The notes below the pieces were generated by a model, which saw nothing but the letters and a program-made list of their open reading frames with translations, had not been told where the DNA came from and did no database searches. A stretch of 64,000 nucleotides of DNA, from positions 6,882,001-6,946,000 of the forward strand of contig CM050655.1 of NCBI GenBank assembly GCA_027574665.1, written 5' to 3'. Position 1 is the stretch's first letter; each line of letters starts with the position of its first letter. The stretch is from Rhynochetos jubatus (Eukaryota; Chordata; Aves; Eurypygiformes; Rhynochetidae). The position numbers were made by a program, and so were the translations under genes. Below are positions 39,355 through 52,349 of this stretch, in pieces.

Positions 39355-39557
39355 GAAAGCCGATTTCAAATGAGAATCACAAATACAGAACAGAGAAATC
39401 CAAATAGCAAAATCCCTCCCTATACAATGCAATGTTACTTCACAATGTTCTTATTACGTCCAGATGCCAGGAGGTACTCATTCCGCTTTATGATTCTTCC
39501 CTCAAAAGCATTTATTATGCATGAGATTGACTTTAGGAAGACGGGTTCACATACACA
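39355..39557 (+). other. Best exon-like segment in the window (candidate only)
   Basis: A CTGAT branch-like motif, fourteen T residues and ATTCTTAG form a strong acceptor. The frame then stays open across all 203 nt and meets a good donor-like GTAAGC at 39558; beyond the donor the frame closes at once with TAA. The translation starts ESRFQMRITNTEQRNPNSKI, is basic and hydrophilic at first and more hydrophobic in the middle, and matches nothing I know. Both splice sites and a full-length open frame make it the most complete exon-like unit here, yet the long T run may simply be a microsatellite. Confidence 0.22.
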
Positions 39558-41710
39558 GTAAGCCACTGCTCGTGTAACTGGCTTATCCTTGAATAATTGT
39601 TTAATAATTTAACTCACTTAACTTTTGCCATCACGCAGCTCATAATTCACGTCAGAATTTTATGCATCAAAAATTTCTTCTTGCCCCTTGGTTGGCTCAA
39701 ACCCAATGTCCTTGCATGATAGAAGAGGGTGCTTTACCACATCAGTTTGGGGACACATTTGCAACCGAGGGAAATGAGTCTTCCAATCCTGACAATCCAT
39801 CACTGTCATCACTTCTAGAGACGTTATGCGTAGATTTTAAAACACAGTTACCAAGAAATTTCCCCAAACTCATTGTGCCAAGCTTTAGTCCTCCTCAAAC
39901 ACCAAAGTGTATGCTTTTTTTTTTTAAGCCATAATTTCAGCTGTAAATATTCGTTTTTCATACAGGCAATTGTTACTTCTTACAGCACGTTAGGAAATAA
40001 TTGCGCTGAATTGCAAAAAAGGTAAAAAAAGGTGAAAAAGAAATGGGAACAACTATTTTCATTACATACGGAATTCATTTTAAAACATGGACCTAACCTT
40101 ATTAAAACTTTTACTGGCATAAAAAATGCAATTTTTCTTCTGCTTTCACAATGCTCGGCATAAATCTCTTTATTAAACCCCCCGAAACGACACCAATAAA
40201 CCGCTGATGTTATTAAACTAAATAATTCAGTTTCAGGAAACAAAGTAAAATTCAAAACCAAACATCAAACTAACTATGCAAATAATATATCCATACAAAT
40301 AATAGATGTTTCCTTTTCTTGCTCAAGCTAAAAAGAACAGTTCACAACAAAGTAAAAGCTTTTGTTACCTGTTTTACTGAGAAAAACAAACCCTGACTTC
40401 TCCAGAGTCATATAAACGTCTTTAATAAAAGGAGACTGGAATTAGAAAGCTAACCTTGGCTGGAGGCACTGATGTGGCTGCTGTGCTGAGGTGTGCACCC
40501 AAGACCCGGGTTACAGAGCTGAGGTGTCTTTTGCTGCCTGCAGCCTTCAGACTCACACTCGTCCTGCCTCTGGGCACGGGCAACTGTGCCCAGGGCAAGG
40601 GGATCCCAAGGAAATGGCAAACACAGGATCACACTGTCTCTCACAATGGCATCCTCACTATTCCCAGCCTGTAGAGTTGTTCTTTGTCTGTCTCATTCAT
40701 ACAATTATTGCTTTAGTAAACACATGTATTGCTACAGAAAAATGCCTGGGGCTACAGCACCATTTCTGCTGCAGGACCAAGTACTCTGTTCTCCCGTGTT
40801 TTGCAAGAGGAATGCCTTTCAGTTATGCAAGACAAGCACTGTCCGGACCCACAGAGCATTCAGCCACACTCGTTAACATTCAACAGGGCTTTACTAGACA
40901 CAGACAGATGCCGAACTGGTCCTGCAGTTCATAGAAACTAACCCAGATACAGTTCATTGTTAACTAACACAATCATAATTCATTATTTTCAAACACTCTA
41001 ACCCATACAGTCACATAATTTTTCTTACTTGTGAAGATCCCAAGTTTTCTATTCTTTGTATTGGTGACTAAAATTTTAATGTAAGTAAAATAAAATAGTA
41101 CTACTTCTCATAAGTCAGGAAGATGTTGGCTTTTACACTTAAAAGTTGGACTGATCCAGTTAAATCTGGATTCAACGGACTAAAGAGGTTAATTCTATAT
41201 AGATCCGTTTCTGTTTAGTATCTACTGGATAGAGTATAATCCCCTCGGGAGGCAGGCCAGAAACCAGGCTGCACAATATCTGGGCTTTTCTGAGTTCATA
41301 TTCACAACCTGAACAGCAAAGAGAATACCTGAGTGATACACAAATTTCTCAGGATGCTCTTCACACCCCTGTTCAGGCGAGAGAGGAAGGCAAAAGACCA
41401 AAACCTATTTTGACACAACACAAAGCTAATCACTGGTCACCTGAAAGAAAGGAACCAAAAAGAATAGCTAAGTTTACACACTTCGGCCTCTCTGCTTTAA
41501 TTACCAGACAGTACTTGCACACCAAATTCTTAGTGTGAGAGCCAGCATTTCATCCAAATGTTTGGGTCCTTACAGGAAGCCATGAATGCTTAACATGAGC
41601 AGGATAGATCACGTCTGCACCACCTGTACCTGACTATGTGCTAGAAGAAAAACACCTGGAATTTTCATGCATATAGGCTGAGCTGAGCCACAGTGTCCTC
41701 CTGCTGCATT
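39558..41710. other. Non-coding stretch
   Basis: No gene is recognised. Overlapping plus-strand open frames of 147 and 96 codons at 40,491-40,934 and 40,586-40,876 are the longest here. They lie in a GC-richer patch (40,450-40,640), but their products resemble no known protein and two frames being open at once argues for composition rather than coding. Confidence 0.5.
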
Positions 41711-42780
41711 AGCAGCAAAAGGCTGAACAAGGCAAATGAAGGCCTGCTGGTGAATGAGAAGGGTGACAGTGACAGCAGGCACAGATGAACCCAAGCTGCA
41801 CAACACTTTTGCCTTAGTCACCTCCAAAAGAACCTCTGTACTTGGTCAAAAGGTTCACAGAGAAGATGAACTACCAGTAACGCATGGGGACTGAGGTAGA
41901 GATTACTTGGGAGGATCCAACAGGTTGCATCTGAGGGTGCTGAGGACATCAAATGTGTCCTTGACAGGCCACTCTGCCATCTTTAGAAGTTCATGGAGAT
42001 CAGGGGAAGTGCCCAACACCGTGAGAAAGCACCTTCAGAAGAAACATCAAGAAGTCAATGTGGGGATTTACAGGCCAGACCACCTCTCTTTAAGTCAGAA
42101 AATCATGGAGTGAGTCCTCTTTGAACACATTTTTGGGCACATAAAGGAGAATAAGGTGACTGGGAACAGTCAGCATAGATCTACTGAGGATACATCATGC
42201 TTAACCAACCTGATTGCCTTCTGTGACAAAGTGACCACATTTGTGGATGAGGAAAGAGCAATAGATATCATTTACTCTGACAATGCTTTCAACATCGTCT
42301 CTCACATTATTCTTGATAGGTCATTACAGTCTGGAAGGATGGATTAAAAAAACGGTTGGATGATCAGACTCAGAAGGTGATGGTAAATATGTTATTCTCT
42401 ATCTGGATGCCTGTGACAAGTGAAGCACTGCAGGGATGAATCCTGAGACCTGCCCTGTTTAACATCTTTATCAGTGCCACGGAAGAGGTGACAGAGTGCA
42501 AGCTATTCAAATTTGCAGATAACACTAAAATGAGGACAAGAATCAATACACAAGAGCAGGGCTGCTATCTGTATAGGCTGGAAGAATGTCCCACAAGGAC
42601 AGCCCATCAGTGCTCCAGGTTGCCCAGAGGAGTTGTGCTATCTCCATCCTTGGAAGTTTCCAATATGTGACTGGTTCAAGGCCCGAGCAACCTGATCTGA
42701 TCCGAGGGCAACTGCTTTAAGGAGGTTGGACTAGATCCTTCCTGAGGTCCCTTCTGACCTGAACTATGCTGTGATCCTAT
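41711..42780 (+). mobile_element. CR1 LINE, 5'-truncated and internally deleted, avian type
   Basis: Clear CR1 blocks run from GGCAAATGAAGGCCTGCTGG and GAATGAGAAGGGTGACAGTGAC, through the GAGGGTGCTGAGGACATC, ATTTACAGGCCAGACC, GTCAGCATAGATCTACTGAGG and TGCTTAACCAACCTGATTGCC blocks, to TTTAACATCTTTATCAG. The RT catalytic box at 42512-42523 reads F-A-D-N instead of F-A-D-D. Soon after, at about 42,555-42,580, sequence jumps to the 3' end of ORF2 and the 3' untranslated region, which ends GGTTGGACTAGATCC... GTGATCCTAT at 42780, the avian CR1 tail. Stops and frameshifts abound, so it is dead. The missing segment is the RT C-terminal portion. Confidence 0.9.
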
Positions 42781-45479
42781 CCTGCATGTAGGAGTATTTC
42801 ATTAGGTGGCTCGCAGGTTATGAAAACAAAAACATATTCAGCTGTCTTCATGCACAGAGAAGAGAAAACTTCAGGGTAGATTTTGAGCAAGCAGAGCTGG
42901 GCTGGCTACAGTTCTGATAATGGTTCTACATCTCAAAGTTAAAGGTGACCGAGACACTTCTACCTTCCTGTACTCCTGAAAAATGTTTTGAAGTTGGTAG
43001 ACAACTGTACCAGGCACTTGTCTCTTGTCCACATCCACATGTCTGCCACCCTGAAAACTGCTCTCTGGGAGAAGTCTCAAACAGGCGCAATTTGCTTTAG
43101 GAAAACACCCAAACCTCAAATCAAAACCATATGGTATCAACAAGAAACTTAACGTTGACCACAAGGTAAGATAGAGTAACAATTAAATCGTTGTACAGAC
43201 ATGTCAAACACCACCACCAATACTCTTCTTTATACTGTTGTAGAGCCTTGCTCTAGGAAAAAAAACCAAACAATCCCCTCTCCACCAAAAAACCCCACAA
43301 CAAAACCCCAGCAACTAAACAAAACACTGTAATTAAATGAGAGCTAAATGGAACTGGAAACTGTCATCTTTTTAAACTTGGATTAGTAGGATACCTTTTT
43401 TCCCCCTGAACAAATTTCCTTTGTCTAGCAGTTGCCACCTTGTGAGTTAAATTCACATCCATTGTAAAGAGTCTATTGAGTGCAATGTTGAATGTAAGTT
43501 CAGCATATAAAAAGCAAATGCTTTTTTCTTCTTAGTCCAGGGTAATATTCTCTTTTACCTAATCCTTCTCTACTCTAATAGTCTTCTCTCTCCACTCCTC
43601 ATCTCCTATTATCACCTCCTGTCCTCAAACCGTTTATTGTACGCAGGAGAAGAAACCTATTCCTGCCAAATTCTCTTTTCCATTCTTTTTTAACAGTACA
43701 GTGTGTTAAGAGACTCTTAATGTCACGCAGCTTTCACATGACTATAATGTTCTGAAACTGTCCCTCCCCGCATTGACATTTCCCGGGCAGGAAAATGTCG
43801 TTCAAAAGTTTGGTGCAAGTCTTTTTGGATTTATCAGAGTGACATAAGACTGAGGGTAAAAACCAAATACCTTTTGTGGTGGGAAAAAGGCCCTCAAACG
43901 GTGTTTTGGTTCTGAAAATAAGAGACTCTTGCCTTTTCATCTGACAAGTAAAAAAAGCTCTTAATATAACTTGGTTACTGCTTGTGGGAAAGGAGACAGT
44001 AAATTGACAGTCATATCTAACAGGCATCACCGAAAATTTATGTATATGGCAATCAAAATGGTCTTAAAATAACTGAAGTCCTTCAATAATTTTCTGGTAA
44101 ATTATGAAAGTGTGATAAAAGCTTTCTATTTTTTTCTAATATTTAAACCTTTTTTTTAGCACTTATGACCAGGGGAAAAATGCTATAAAAGGGAAAATAA
44201 GCATTTTTTACTAAAAACAGAACAGCCAAGAAAAATAGTCAATGCTGATTTGTTTAAATTTAAATAACAGCTTGAATAAAATCAGAAAAATGCTGAAAAG
44301 CAACTGCAGATTTATGGGCTGTGATATAACTACCCACAACAAATTCATTAGTCAACCTAAACTGTCTCCTAAAAATCATGCTTACTTATGTTTGAAAAGA
44401 GAGCATCAAACTTAAAATGAAACCATTTTAAAATGGGGAAAAGGAGAACAACAGAAAAATTGCGCTAACTATAGACAACCTATAACCCCAAACTCCAGGC
44501 AGAAGTAGAGCCAGTGGTCTGAACAGGGCACGTTTAGTTGCAAACTGTTAGAATGTTTAAAGTACCTGACCATAATTGGAGTCTTCTGAGCCCGTTACTG
44601 TAATTTACTCCTTTCTCATCACCTGAAGGGCTTCCTGCAGGGTAAGGAATGCAATTTCTTGCTGAAGGGTGACTACAGCTTGAGGGATTCTGGGTCTCAG
44701 AACCAACAATAGCAACAGTCTCTTGCGGCAAGAGCTGTGTTCACGCAGATAGCTTTTGGTCCTAATTTGAATCTTTCTTTTGCCCTAGTGAAGATTAATC
44801 AGCAATTACTGATTATCAGTCACTTGTTCTTTCTGTATCACGTTCAGGCCTGCCTACTCAGAGACCGAATAAAAGGACAGAAATCTGCTACAAGCAATAT
44901 CTGACAATGCCTCAGCACTATTTGAGCAAGTCCTTAAAATATGGGAAAGATTTTTGAATTAGAATTTTGAAGTGTAATCCATATATTTGAAGTGTAGCTT
45001 TTACTGATTTGATAATTTTTTTGAACTAGTGTTAACAACACAGTCAGCAATACAACATCCATTTGCCTTATGGATCCCAAATCTGCAAAGCAAGATCATA
45101 CTTATCAGTGTTTAAGAATATACTTTGAGTGTAAAAAAACCCAACCAAACTAAAAAATCTATTTACTCTACTACTACATCAGTGTGGAAAGTTTACATAA
45201 ATACCTAAATGTTTGGACTGAAAAATTTAATGTCATTTTCTGACTGATAACCTTTCGACACTATGCCCAGATATTGAGCTTTATGTTAGAAATGTGCCGC
45301 ATTAGCATCTCTGATCTTACTTTACAAACCAGCAAGTACCAAATTACTCAAAAGAAAAATCAACACTGGTCATGCCGGTGTTCAACAGGCTTGAAGTCAA
45401 CGACAAACAAGCAAGGCTGTACTCTTTTCGGAAGTAAAACTCACTTGGAGAGTACTGAGAGGGGGGCAGGCTATGCTAT
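42781..45479. other. Non-coding stretch with an A/C-rich tract
   Basis: No gene is recognised. At 43,256-43,326 the plus strand is almost entirely A and C over about 70 bp. The A/T-rich part from 44,040 to 44,460 shows many AAAATG-type words but no repeat unit. Confidence 0.55.
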
Positions 45480-45655
45480 TGTACAGGCCAAGTATTTGTA
45501 CTCGTTCCCAGGGAATTCCTTTGCTGGCATACTGCATCAAAAAATACAATAAACTGAAGGCCAGGGGGGAGCGACAGGCTCTGTAGAAAAGGGCAAATGA
45601 AGAGGGGACTAAAAGAACTGGAACCATTTAGTTCCAAGAGGGATATGAAAGACAG
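45480..45655 (+). mobile_element. CR1 LINE fragment, RT C-terminal region
   Basis: Successive blocks GTACAGGCCAAGTATTTGTAC...CCCAG, CTGGCATACTGCATCAAAAAA, ACTGAAGGCC, GGAGCGACA, and ACTGGAACCATTTAG...GGGATATGAAAGAC follow the CR1 ORF2 region after the catalytic box (consensus GTAAGGCCACATCTTGAATACTGTGTCCAG to GGGACTGGAACATTTG...GAAAGGCTGAAAGAC). It is diverged and has no open frame. Upstream and downstream parts are not recognisable. It lies 2.7 kb from the CR1 ending at 42,780 and is a separate insertion, because that element already has its own 3' end. Confidence 0.6.
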
Positions 45656-48600
45656 TTAAGATTTGTTTTGAAATACGGCTTCTTTATAAAAAGCTCACTT
45701 TTGAGACTTACTGTATCTTAAAGACTTTTATTTAGACGTGAATACTTGTATGAAGAAAATATAATTAGACATTTCATAATATCTACCTTAAATGATAAAC
45801 ATTTTTTTTATATAATTTGGGTATGAACTGAAATGAAATGGGCTCTAAATATTATAATCCCAATTTAGATAACTTTTCCTGTACCCTAAGAGACAGATCT
45901 TTATCAACTATATGAATCATTTTTATTACTTTCCAAAAAAGCCTCCTATGTGCTGTGTGGAAGGACAACAAGAAAATCATCTTCCTCTTGCCCTACAAAA
46001 TTCCAATTATTTTATAATGTAAGAAGAAATTAATCTCTTCCTCTCCCTTTTTGCTCATAAAGTTCATATTTTGACATGTTATATATCTGTATTATTGAAC
46101 CAATTTCAATAAAGAACAAGAATTACATGAAGGAAAATTGAAACCTCTCTGAAGTTGAATGCAGCCTACGTGACATGCAGAAATTGGGCAGAGACAACGG
46201 AATCATGTAATTATTGAAGTCATCACCACCAGTCAAAAACTGGATTGTTCAATAAAAAGGTCTGCAAAGATACTGATTACATCTGGGACTGGAGCATCTC
46301 CTTGGAGTAGTTCACATAAAAACAACATACCAAAAGAAAGTCCTGGGCCTAAGGATACATTGAGTTGTTTAAGAGTACGAAATTCCCAACTTGCTTAGAT
46401 CTAGGATACATCTAGATTTCAGATTTCTTCAAAATATTAGTAGCTAATGAAGACATTCGTCTTCACTCATTGATTCAGACATACCTACTTCTTACAAGCA
46501 AGCCATTTCATCGGTCTGAGAGACATACTCTAAAAATCTTAATGTCAAACCTTGAGGATTGAGTTCCAACTCTAAGACAATTTAGGAAAGCTAAAGCAAC
46601 ACTTGTGCCTCACTGAGAGCAAGCTGATATCATGAAAAGAAAGAAGGGGCTGCCCCTACTAACTGCTGTAAAAGATGCTATTATTCAAGTCTCCATAAGC
46701 ACCTTGGGAAATGGAAAAAATCAGTACTTACAGTTGAAAGATTTTATAGAAAATTCTTACTTATTTCAAATATAATTCAGAATTTGGTCTTCAAGTGGGC
46801 TTGCTAGGATATTGAGAACATTAAGATCTCATCTCATAGACACTGATTTCTGTGCCAACAGCATTTAATCTTCGGAAATAGATTAAATGGTAAATTTAAC
46901 CTACTCTAAATATCACTGAGATGTCAATTCCTAATAATAATATTAGGTTCGTTAATGTAGAAGCTACCTATACAAACTAGGCTTAAGACTTTTAAGATTC
47001 TTCCTGAAAACAAGAGGGTTGAATTCTAGAATTCTTACCAGGCAGATTAACTGTTGGTTCAGTGCCGTCCACGGCAGTCACAGCCTGGCTCTAGCCCACC
47101 ATTCACAAGGCAGCAAAGTTCAGCTGCAGCACCCAGAAACCTACCCATGCTTTTCTGAATTGCCATTTAGTGGGACCACACTCTACTCTAAAGAGACCAA
47201 CATCCCCAGGTGACTGAGGGGTACTTTGATGCTGAACTACTCCAGACTCAGGTTAGCTTTGCACATATCCAGCTGATGTAGGCATCCAGCAAGATGCCTA
47301 AGGTTGAACTGTGGAAAACTTCAGGTTGCATTTAGTCTTCACAGAAATTAACGCTGAGATTGTAACAGTTTTGTTGAGCATGGCGTGCAAACTGCAAATA
47401 CACAGGGTATCAGCATATCCTTCTGAGTATCTGTGTATGTCTCAGAAAAGGGGAAAGACACTCAGACTCTTACAAAAATGTTCTCTGCTCATGCATGACC
47501 GTTAAAATGGATAGTAATTCCCTGCAATAATTTGTTCTATAGTACCCAGTATGCTTCCTAAAAATTTCAGAATGCTTTGCCTCACCGATTTTGAATGTGC
47601 CGTGTATTTTCGCTGACAGAAATATTCCGTCTGTGAGTGAATGTCACATACTTTCAAGCACCATCCTTAAATTTTTATTGTGGTGTGGTAACTTAGCATT
47701 GGGCACAGTAAACCAACAAAAACTCCAATTAGCCTTAATACCCTGCTGTGGGTATTTTATTTTCTTGTGTATTCTCTCTGCCCAGGCTTACACTAGACTG
47801 TTGTATGTGGCTTACCTCTGACAACATTTTCTGTGATCTACGTCTACAGTGATGAATACAGTCAACACTGAAGTCATCCTCAAGCCCTGAAAAGCCAACC
47901 ATCCCCACTGTAAATCCTTTTGGAGAGGATTCTAAGCCTGGAAACTTGCTGAGCTTATGAACTGGAAACAAAATCTACTCTTCCCAACTTCCCTCCTCTC
48001 ACCCCACACTCTCAGATTCTTATTTCAATAGATCTCTGAGAAACAATCATAACGTTTCAATTCCACTGTTTCCCTTTCTTTTACTACCAGCCATAAAAAC
48101 AGACCATCCCAAAAGGACATTCATGCAGTAAACAGCACAGTGTGTACAAGAGTTCAGTTTCACAAGACATTATAAAAACCCCGTTAAATATTAGTTACAT
48201 GTTATTAGAAAATCAGGAAAGGATGGTTCACATGACTCAGCTCAGGCAACAGTCAGCTTAACCAGAAATGGAAATATAGATGGTCCATGGAAAGAGAGAC
48301 TAACTCCATAAATAACATAAATGCTTCACTGTATCCTAATGAAGTATTTTTCAATGTTCTGATTGTTTCTTTCTAGCTCTTTCAACGTGAAAATTGCATA
48401 TTCTACTCTGTTAAATTCTTGCTTTACTTCTCAATGACTTCTTTTCTAAAATGTCTGTCACACCAGAGTACACAGTGGTATTTCAAAAACCATAATGTTG
48501 ATTAACGTCCCTTCGATTTTTATTCACACAGTTCCTGCAACAGCCGCAGCTAAGCACATGGACATGCATAACCTTGACCTGTAGGTATCATTTAGTCTTG

Positions 48601-49247
48601 AAATAGTCACCGAGACATAGGCTCACAGGTAAGCTGCTCATCTGGTTTTGTAAGTATTGTGAAGAGGAGCTCTGAGGGATTTTGTTGGTTTGTTTTTCTC
48701 CTTAACTGTGGTAAACAACTGAAAAATAATTAAATATAGTTGTCTCTATAAAACCAATTTTAATAATTGGCTTGGTTTTCCTTTGAGAATTTTAGTTATT
48801 CCTGGCACTAAACAATACTGAAAACAAACCTTTCTACCTCACTGTTCTAAATGTGCTGGTAGTGGGCAACTGAAAATCTCCAGGAGGAGGGGAAAAAAAA
48901 GAAAGTGACCAAACCAACTATTTACTGAATTAAATTCAACCAGTACACGCACCAAAAGCAGGGAGACTAAAGGGTGACTTTGGTCAATGCACTGTTAAAA
49001 ACCAGACCTGCAGTTGTAAATCAATTATAGACTTTACTTGAGAACATCTGATCTGAAGAAAGGCCTTACTCTCTCTACTACCAGAGTGCTGAGGAATCCA
49101 CTGTGTAGCTAGTTGTCTCTCAGAAAATTCCAAAGTCCAGCTCAAGCAGAGAGACTCCCGATGCTCCCTGCACATCCATAAGGGTTATGGCGTAACAGTG
49201 CTCTATTTTTGTTCAGGTATTTCATTGTTAGGCAAGTCATGAGCTTC
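45656..49247. other. Non-coding stretch
   Basis: No gene is recognised. About 46,262-46,304 (GGGACTGGAGCATCTCC with a weakly matching upstream block) may be another scrap of CR1 ORF2, but only about 40 bp agree, so it is not called separately. Confidence 0.55.
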
Positions 49248-49304
49248 TTGGGATAGTCCATACAGTTGGGATAGTCAATACAGACTTGGGATAGTTAATA
49301 CAAG
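49248..49304. repeat. Small minisatellite, three units of 18-20 bp
   Basis: Three head-to-tail units begin TTGGGATAGT: TTGGGATAGTCCATACAG (49248), TTGGGATAGTCAATACAGAC (49266) and TTGGGATAGTTAATACAAG (49286). They differ by point changes and a 2-bp length change. The sequence is otherwise unremarkable and the array is probably variable in copy number. Confidence 0.88.
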
Positions 49305-52300
49305 AAAGAAAGTCCGTAAGAGGTCAGGAAAAATCCACACCAGAGATTATCAAACCTTTTAACAGCCAACAGTTAAAAAAGCCCTACCATTTTACACATG
49401 CTTCTGGATACTGAAGAGGAAAAGCTATTCCCCTCTCTTCAGTCTGAAATGCTGCACTGGGTTACAGCCCGCAGTGACACAGCAGTTGGTGTCTCAAATG
49501 AGTCTCAGCCATGTGCTGGTTAGTACTAACAGTCTTCACACTTACACTTTCTCTACTCCACAGTTATTAAAGTTTAGCTAGAAATAAGAATTTTATCCCA
49601 TTCAACATTCTATCAGATGGTTTCTATATAGTATCCAGTATAATGATCAGCCTTTGCTGATTATTGATGCTTGTCAACTGTGCACATTGGAACGACTCTG
49701 AATTCTCAGGCAGTGATACAACAAAGCTTCCACCTTCCCTGGAAATATTTCTGCCACAGGAATCTCAGGAAACCATCTGATGATGTAGAACAGGGAAACA
49801 TTCCACCTGTGCATGGAATGACAGATACTCTGCTCCTACTGTCCATCTCCTTCTCCAAATGTTGCGATGTCCAGGCTGACACGGGCGTGAGTCTGTCAGA
49901 ATATATCCTGGATCATTACACCGTATCAGATTTTGAAGATAAACATCTTGGTCAATAGCACAGATCATACCCACTCCTCCTGGCATTTTCTGTACTCTCT
50001 AACAAGATTTACGGGGGTAATAAGGCCAGCTCAACGTAAATAGCACCGAAAAGCAAAAATACTGTAACTCTGTTTTAATATACTTACTGTAACAATAACT
50101 TGGCAAAGACACCCAATTTCATGCTTCTCAGATGGCATTTTCATAGCACCTCAGTAGCCCAAAAAACCTACAGCTACAGTTTGCCCAGTGGCAGATGTCT
50201 TTTTGTACAATGATAGTACATGGCAGGTCACAACAGTTCCTGATCCAGAGAACTTCCCAGTGCTGGTTTCCGTTGCACAGTTTCACTACCTGCCACTGCA
50301 TGGTTCTGACGCATGTTTGTGTTCATGAGAGATCAGATGTCTATGCTTACCATGTGTAGACTGCCTGATGCATTCCTTCATGCCAGCTAGTGGGTTGTTT
50401 TTCCTCAAGTTCCTTTTTAGGGACATTTTATTACCCATTTCAATCCCATTTAAGCATTTACTCCATTACTTGACATGACAAGTTACATTTAAGTAAGCAC
50501 AATTAAAACCAGCTAGGAAAGCACCGTCGGTTACACAGCTAAATCTCCAGGCAAATTCCCAGGGAAGTCCACGGGATCTGGGCCATGCTATGACCATTAC
50601 AATACCATTCTCATTAGCACCCTGCACTGCAGCACCAGGTGCTAGACAAAGACTAAAACTCCCTTTCAAATCCAATCTTGGCTCTAGAAATGGTATAAGA
50701 TAGGAGACAGCAGACAGAAACAGACCCACAGGGAAGCACAATGCAACGCTGTACTGATGCTCAGCGCTGCAGACACAACAACACCAGAGCTTCCGCAGCC
50801 TCATCGTGGTGGAATCGTTTTACAGCCATCATCAAGGAGAGAAACATAAAGAACAGCTCCTCCTGAGAGCGAGGAGCAGCGGGGCAGAAGGGACAAAGGT
50901 GCGTCTTCTAAATGGAACGTGTAGGTGGGGGGCTGGCATGAAAGATTTACCCCACTCAGTAATCATCATTTTGTAGGTGAGGGAATGGTATCATTTTAAT
51001 AAGGCAAAAAGTAACCTACATGGGCACTAGAGAGACAAGCCCGTATTTGTGTAACACTTAGAGCAGTAGTCTAAGAAATTCCCTCCCTCACAGTAACAGG
51101 AATTCAGCTGTGAAAACTCTGTGTCTATATACACTGCACAGCTACCATTCCTACGTGCTCAGACTGCGCTCTGGTTCAAGGACAGAAAAAGAACGACACA
51201 AACAGATGACACCTTTGTTTCCTTCCCCTGATGGAATCATAAACTCGCAGGTTCAGCATGTCTCAGGTGCAGCCATGCTCTTCACTATTCCTCTTCAAGG
51301 AGAAAGCAAACAATACAAGAGGTACCTGTGCATCCCAAAGCACAGAAAGGTCATCGCCTGTTTTAAATGAGAGGGGAAGTCAGGCCTGCACCACTTTCAT
51401 GCAAGAAAAAGAAAGCTTCATGCTGAGAAAGGAAAATTAGTACCTTTTCTCCCTACACTCCATTTGCAGCTGTAATAGGCACAGGAACGTACAGCACAAA
51501 ACCATCTTACTTAGCTCTGCTGTTACTGGGTTGAACCCTTCCTTCCACTAAGTAAGCAAGCGGTGGAATCAGAGACACACTGATGCTCGCCCTCCAAAAA
51601 GGAAACCTGCTCCTTCTCACTATGGGATTTCAAAACAAGGCGGCATGTAATCACAGATGCTCTTGGGGAAGCAGAAGAGGCTTTGCTTATGCAAATCGTA
51701 TTTCATCAGATCAGATCACTGATCAGATTTCTTCAGATCCCTCTGACTAATTCTCATTCCTAAAACTCTGTTTCTCTTGAAAAGAACACGCACAGCTGCC
51801 CCAGGCTGCCACCTCTTTAAACCTACACCGCTACCCAGCACCTGGCAGCGCTCACCTGGGGTAGTGAGAGGAGACAAAGGACTAATCCCTAGAAGCCAAA
51901 GCAGACTGACTCCATCTTCTGTTCATTTCCGAAGGTGAGAACATTTTGCAAGTGCTCCAGGCACACAGACGTGACACACTCCTCCTGCTGATCATCTCAA
52001 AAAAACAAAAGAAGTTGGCAACAAAGTCTGGAGACGTTTTTCATTCATCCCACGTCTCTTACACTACTACACCCTCATTTCCACTTCTGACACTTCTCCA
52101 CGCCCCCTCAGCCTGGAACATCACTCTGCAGAGCACTAAGAGAGAATACTGAACCAGGTGTGCAAGTTTCCTACTATCCCCTTTCTTCCTCAGTCTGGTG
52201 TTGTGGCTTTGCCATCTTGGATAGGTTCAGAAATCACCTGGGGTTTTCTCTACCATGTTTCAAACCACCTCTCAGCTACGGAACACGGAACTCTTTTCTA

Positions 52301-52349
52301 GGCTGCAGAGTCAATTCGGTCATTTTCCACATGGAATATACTCCATCTC
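49305..52349. other. Non-coding stretch
   Basis: No gene is recognised. At 50,965-51,020 ATCATTTTGTAGGTGAGGGAATGG and AAAAAGTAACCT weakly recall MIR. Open frames of up to 112 codons occur on both strands with no domain signatures. The left part of the next CR1 element may start as early as about 52,190. Confidence 0.5.

Noticed and set aside
40491-40934. 147-codon plus-strand open frame, the longest in the window
   Set aside because: Two or three frames are open at once in a locally GC-richer patch, no domain is seen, and frames of this size are expected by chance in 64 kb.
46262-46304. GGGACTGGAGCATCTCC resembling CR1 ORF2
   Set aside because: About 40 bp match and the sequence after it diverges completely; mentioned only inside the regional entry.
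49671-49986. Overlapping plus and minus frames (95 and 73 codons) as a possible pseudogene
   Set aside because: Neither translation resembles a known protein and the two overlap antisense.
50965-51020. MIR-like block (TTTTGTAGGTGAGGGAATGG ... AAAAAGTAACCT)
   Set aside because: Several mismatches in the core and no supporting flanks.
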